DNA from: Lewinellaceae bacterium
GTDB taxonomy: Bacteria > Bacteroidota > Bacteroidia > Chitinophagales > Saprospiraceae
Length of the DNA: 64,000 bases
Reading direction: 5' to 3'
Assembly (NCBI GenBank): GCA_020636045.1
Contig: JACJYP010000014.1
Span: 25,818-89,817 of the forward strand
Shown: in pieces, positions 61,583 to 64,000 of the stretch
How positions within the stretch are numbered: position 1 is the first letter of the stretch
Layout of the letters: every line of letters begins with the position of its first letter
Position numbers and translations under genes: made by a program
Notes under the pieces: generated by a model
Database searches by the model: none
Seen by the model: only the letters and a program-made list of their open reading frames with translations
Told to the model about the DNA's origin: nothing

Positions 61583-61987
61583 TTATTCGGATTTATAATT
61601 GTTGATAAAATCGATCAACTCCTGAACACGAGCATACAGAGTGAATTTAGAATTGGCAGAAGGGCAACGTTCCTGATTAAGATTGTAGTAGTATTTGCCG
61701 AAATACAAAATATATTTATTTGTATCTTGTAGATAGCGGTCGAGTAGAAAATAATGCCCCTGAACCGCCTCAGGCAATTTAGCAAAGGTTTCGATATTAG
61801 GGGCTGCTGGCAGACTACGTGCGTCAAACACGATAAAATTATATTTATCTGCAGGCTGAAATTTTGCTATCGCAAAATCAGGTTTAGTGAATGGCGTGCG
61901 ATCAAAAAAATCCTCCATGTAAGCACTGTCGCCAGGTGACGGCGAGACAACAAGGATTCGGGCAGTGGATAGAGAAAGTGATTCCAT
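61583..61987 (-). CDS. Unclassified receiver/Rossmann-like protein in the csm operon
   Basis: A 134-residue protein I do not recognise. Predicted alternating beta/alpha segments are visible: ARILVVSPSP (strand 1), SAYMEDFFDR (helix), DFAIAKFQ, YNFIVFDARSLP (strand 3 with Asp), HYFLLDRYLQ, KYILYFGKYYYN, and a final helix RVQELIDFINNYK. The pattern is flavodoxin-, receiver- or CARF-like, but no phosphorylatable Asp or ligand motif can be fixed. Its ATG is 1 nt after the csm5 stop, so it belongs to the csm operon. Codon use is AT-rich like csm5. Function unknown. Confidence 0.6.
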   Translation of the reverse strand: MESLSLSTARILVVSPSPGDSAYMEDFFDRTPFTKPDFAIAKFQPADKYNFIVFDARSLPAAPNIETFAKLPEAVQGHYFLLDRYLQDTNKYILYFGKYYYNLNQERCPSANSKFTLYARVQELIDFINNYKSE

Positions 61988-61988
61988 A

Positions 61989-63074
61989 TTATTTGATTGA
62001 TAACTTTACAAACCCAAGTGGTTCTCCCGACGCTTGAAATCTTGTTGTTTTGGGAAATGGCAAATCTACCGGATGACGACGACGCAATGCCAGTACAAGT
62101 TTGTCATAAACTTCATCTGACAAATGTCGTTGCCAGCCACCCGTCATAAATTTCCAACCCGAGCCCCAACCTACACGAATCACACAGGAATTTTCATCAC
62201 ATTTTGCAATTTCATTCTTTTGCCGCTTGAGCGACTCACAATAATCACCCAGATCTACAGGATTACCTTCATCAATATCCCAGTATTTCAACTCCGCATC
62301 AACAAGACGTAAAGTATGCTGATTGATGATCTCAAACAATCGCCTGGGTTCCAGTTTTTTTACCATTTCGTAGTCAAAAAGTTTCTGTCGCCCGGGTGTT
62401 TTATCCACGTTCAAACGTGTTTCAGCGGTTTCACCCGCAGGAATTGCCTCAATCCATGTTTCTAATCTCCCATCGCGTCTCCAGTCATTACCTTTAAGAT
62501 TCAGCACTTCTGTTTTTATAATAACTGTATCACTAAAATGCGCCTCTCCGACATGCAACAAGCGCATTAAATCCTTGTGAGGTGACGGGCCAAAGAATTT
62601 TTTTTCAAGGTTGCTCGCGTTGAACCGATTACGCCTATCATAGAGATTGTAAGTATTTTTCACAGCCCTGCCTCCGTCTGAATCAATAAAATATGTAAGC
62701 AAGGCTGTCCGTATCGCTCCTTTCAAGGATGATCCTGGAAGCAGGCCACATCCGTGTATTTGAGCACGAATGGTCTTGACCTTTTCAAAATTAATAGATT
62801 CAGAAAGAGGAATTTCCCTGCCAATATCAGTTGCCTTCAATCCGGGCCGTCGTTGTCGCAAGTACGGCAAGAGCTTCTCTCCCCGGTCAATCAAGTTGAC
62901 CCAACGATTAATGTCTTCGGCAGTTGGTTCTTGGCCACCAGAAATAATAGATAGTACTTTTGCCTCGTCAAGTACTGCTATTGAATTGTCAAAGGGTACA
63001 TAGTCGTACTCTGGCATCATCTCGCGGCCTGTACCGATATGAATTGGGGTAAGTGTGCTAAGTCTGATATCCAT
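61989..63074 (-). CDS. csm5: Type III-A CRISPR RAMP protein Csm5
   Basis: A 361-residue RAMP subunit of the Csm crRNA-guided complex. The N-terminus IRLSTLTPIHIGTGREM and DYVP are the Csm5 signature; the glycine-rich motif LLPGSSLKGAIRTALLTYF lies at 111-129; the C-terminus GEPLGFVKLSIK is also typical. Csm5 caps the 3' end of the crRNA and helps its maturation. It follows the DUF4145 gene by 3 nt and precedes the receiver-like gene by 1 nt. csm4 is upstream. Confidence 0.92.
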   Translation of the reverse strand: MDIRLSTLTPIHIGTGREMMPEYDYVPFDNSIAVLDEAKVLSIISGGQEPTAEDINRWVNLIDRGEKLLPYLRQRRPGLKATDIGREIPLSESINFEKVKTIRAQIHGCGLLPGSSLKGAIRTALLTYFIDSDGGRAVKNTYNLYDRRNRFNASNLEKKFFGPSPHKDLMRLLHVGEAHFSDTVIIKTEVLNLKGNDWRRDGRLETWIEAIPAGETAETRLNVDKTPGRQKLFDYEMVKKLEPRRLFEIINQHTLRLVDAELKYWDIDEGNPVDLGDYCESLKRQKNEIAKCDENSCVIRVGWGSGWKFMTGGWQRHLSDEVYDKLVLALRRRHPVDLPFPKTTRFQASGEPLGFVKLSIK

Positions 63075-63077
63075 ATT

Positions 63078-63800
63078 TTAACTGTTTCGTCGACGTTTTT
63101 TACTTTTTTCCATCTGATCAGCTAGCTTAGTCATTTCTGGTTCATGCTCATCGTATACAACTTTTAATAAAGATTCAATCATTCGCAATCCAAAATCTAA
63201 TTCTCGCATTGTCGGAACTTCCATTTCATGGGCCGCATCATTCCCCATATTTTTTAATGTTTTCAAAGCATTAGTCGTATTGTAGCTAATAATACCAGCA
63301 TGCGCTAGCTCATTAAGTTTTTTCTCGAGTCCTAAGTTTTTTCGCCTTTTCTTCTCTTTTTCTTCTAACTGAAATGAGTCAATAAACTTCTCCTTTACAA
63401 TGCCTTCCACAATAATCCTCTGACAGATAGCACAAGGAAGTTTTTTTTCCTCGTTAAACAAGTCTATTGTCGTCTCATATATTTTCTTCAAATTTTCAGG
63501 CACTTGAGTGAAATCAATCTTTTTTCGGAAGACAAGCCCTCTTTTTGGATAAATTTCCTTATCATTTTCAATAAATGTGCCGTCATGCCAAAACTCACGG
63601 AAAGATCGTTTGCCACATTTACTGCAAGCTACGATCTGGAATATCCAATATTTAACAACCTGGTCAGCTTCAATTATATCTTCATCTTCAAAAAAAATTT
63701 CAAGTTCTTTGTCCTCCCACATATCTTTTCTGACGACCCTGTGTAATTGAGAGTTGTTACATTTAAGACAATATAATTTGAGAGCATTCCTATTTGCCAT
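63078..63800 (-). CDS. DUF4145 protein inserted between csm4 and csm5
   Basis: A 240-residue protein beginning MANRNALKLYCLKC, chosen because this ATG lies 2 nt after the csm4 stop. Two CxxC pairs (Cys11/14 and Cys59/62) form a probable zinc ribbon, with a third pair Cys123/126. The C-terminal helical domain (about 155-215) has LNELAHAGIISYNTTNALKT and K183-NMGNDAA-H191, which matches the DUF4145 R..GN.aAH pattern but has Lys instead of Arg. DUF4145 is HEPN-like and recurs in defence genes. It is not a standard csm component. The tail is strongly basic (KSKKRRRNS). Confidence 0.78.
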   Translation of the reverse strand: MANRNALKLYCLKCNNSQLHRVVRKDMWEDKELEIFFEDEDIIEADQVVKYWIFQIVACSKCGKRSFREFWHDGTFIENDKEIYPKRGLVFRKKIDFTQVPENLKKIYETTIDLFNEEKKLPCAICQRIIVEGIVKEKFIDSFQLEEKEKKRRKNLGLEKKLNELAHAGIISYNTTNALKTLKNMGNDAAHEMEVPTMRELDFGLRMIESLLKVVYDEHEPEMTKLADQMEKSKKRRRNS

Positions 63801-63802
63801 AA

Positions 63803-64000
63803 CTACAAAGATTTGGAATTTAGAAATATACCTCTTCCATCTCTCCAAACTGGGTGCCCATTCATCGCTAAAGGTTTCAAATCGTGTAGTTTGCCAAGCA
63901 TTGGCACTTCACCGATCTGGAAAACGGAACCTTCAACAAACATAGAAACAGTTTTTTTTCGCAGGGTTGTGTACTGGTCATCCTCCGGGCTGGCAACATA
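63803..64000 (-). CDS. csm4: Type III-A CRISPR RAMP protein Csm4, 3' end only
   Basis: The last 65 codons of a gene that runs off the right edge. The visible end reads KKTVSMFVEGSVFQIGE, then GKLHDLKPLAMNGHPVWRDG and RGIFL, which matches the Csm4 C-terminus (GK-x-x-D-x-x-P ... HPVxRxGxxxFL). Csm4 binds the 5' handle of the crRNA next to Cas10. It is the first gene seen of the operon; cas10, csm2 and csm3 are expected upstream. Confidence 0.85.
   Translation of the reverse strand, partial: YVASPEDDQYTTLRKKTVSMFVEGSVFQIGEVPMLGKLHDLKPLAMNGHPVWRDGRGIFLNSKSL

Noticed and set aside
57971..64000. cas6, cas10 or a CARF ribonuclease
   Set aside because: None of the translated frames in this part shows their motifs (HD/GGDD of Cas10, Cas6 G-loop, CARF), so they are presumed outside the window.

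Overview
The window looks like a chromosomal piece of a Bacteroidota bacterium, most probably of the Saprospiraceae/Chitinophagales type. The evidence is a PorP/SprF type IX secretion (T9SS) protein, three large secreted proteins ending in T9SS or gliding-motility sorting domains, a zinc-less DksA-like protein, DUF4252 genes behind an ECF sigma factor, a 58-residue histone-H1-like protein, and many TAnnTTTG promoter boxes. The genus assignment is inference. No rRNA or tRNA gene was recognised.

Positions 1-56161 are ordinary chromosome: short operons and single genes for cell wall (murI, mtgA, anmK), tRNA and DNA maintenance (dusB, a CCA-adding type nucleotidyltransferase, recF, dut), nucleotide and riboflavin synthesis (pyrF-ribD), carbon metabolism (ppc, hutH, two fused alpha-beta 2-oxoacid dehydrogenase E1 genes), protein quality control (clpC) and envelope functions (two Skp/OmpH chaperones, an OPT transporter, an outer-membrane receptor). 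A small sulfur-flavoured cluster at 22512-25368 holds a rhodanese lipoprotein, a TsdA-like dihaem cytochrome c, a sterol-desaturase-family hydroxylase and a DsrE-like protein. Terminator hairpins separate many units.

Positions 56162-57348 hold about three tandem copies of a roughly 313-bp non-coding repeat, the middle one riddled with small indels, followed by a terminator hairpin.

Positions 57349-64000 are the most interesting part: a type III CRISPR locus. A 9-repeat array is followed by an AT-rich, gene-free 397-bp stretch (probable leader), then cas1, cas2 and a free-standing retron-like reverse transcriptase on the + strand. Facing them on the - strand is an operon entering from the right edge: csm4 (3' end only), a DUF4145 protein with zinc-finger cysteines and a HEPN-like motif, csm5, and an unclassified 134-residue protein with an apparent receiver/Rossmann-like pattern, all separated by 1-3 nt. 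Between the two modules sits a probable toxin-tail/immunity pair with its own promoter. cas10, csm2, csm3 and any cas6 or ancillary nuclease must lie beyond position 64000 or elsewhere. The reading is an RT-equipped type III-A system that may acquire spacers from RNA and carries two accessory proteins not standard for csm operons. The adaptation module is GC-rich and the effector module AT-rich, which suggests separate histories.
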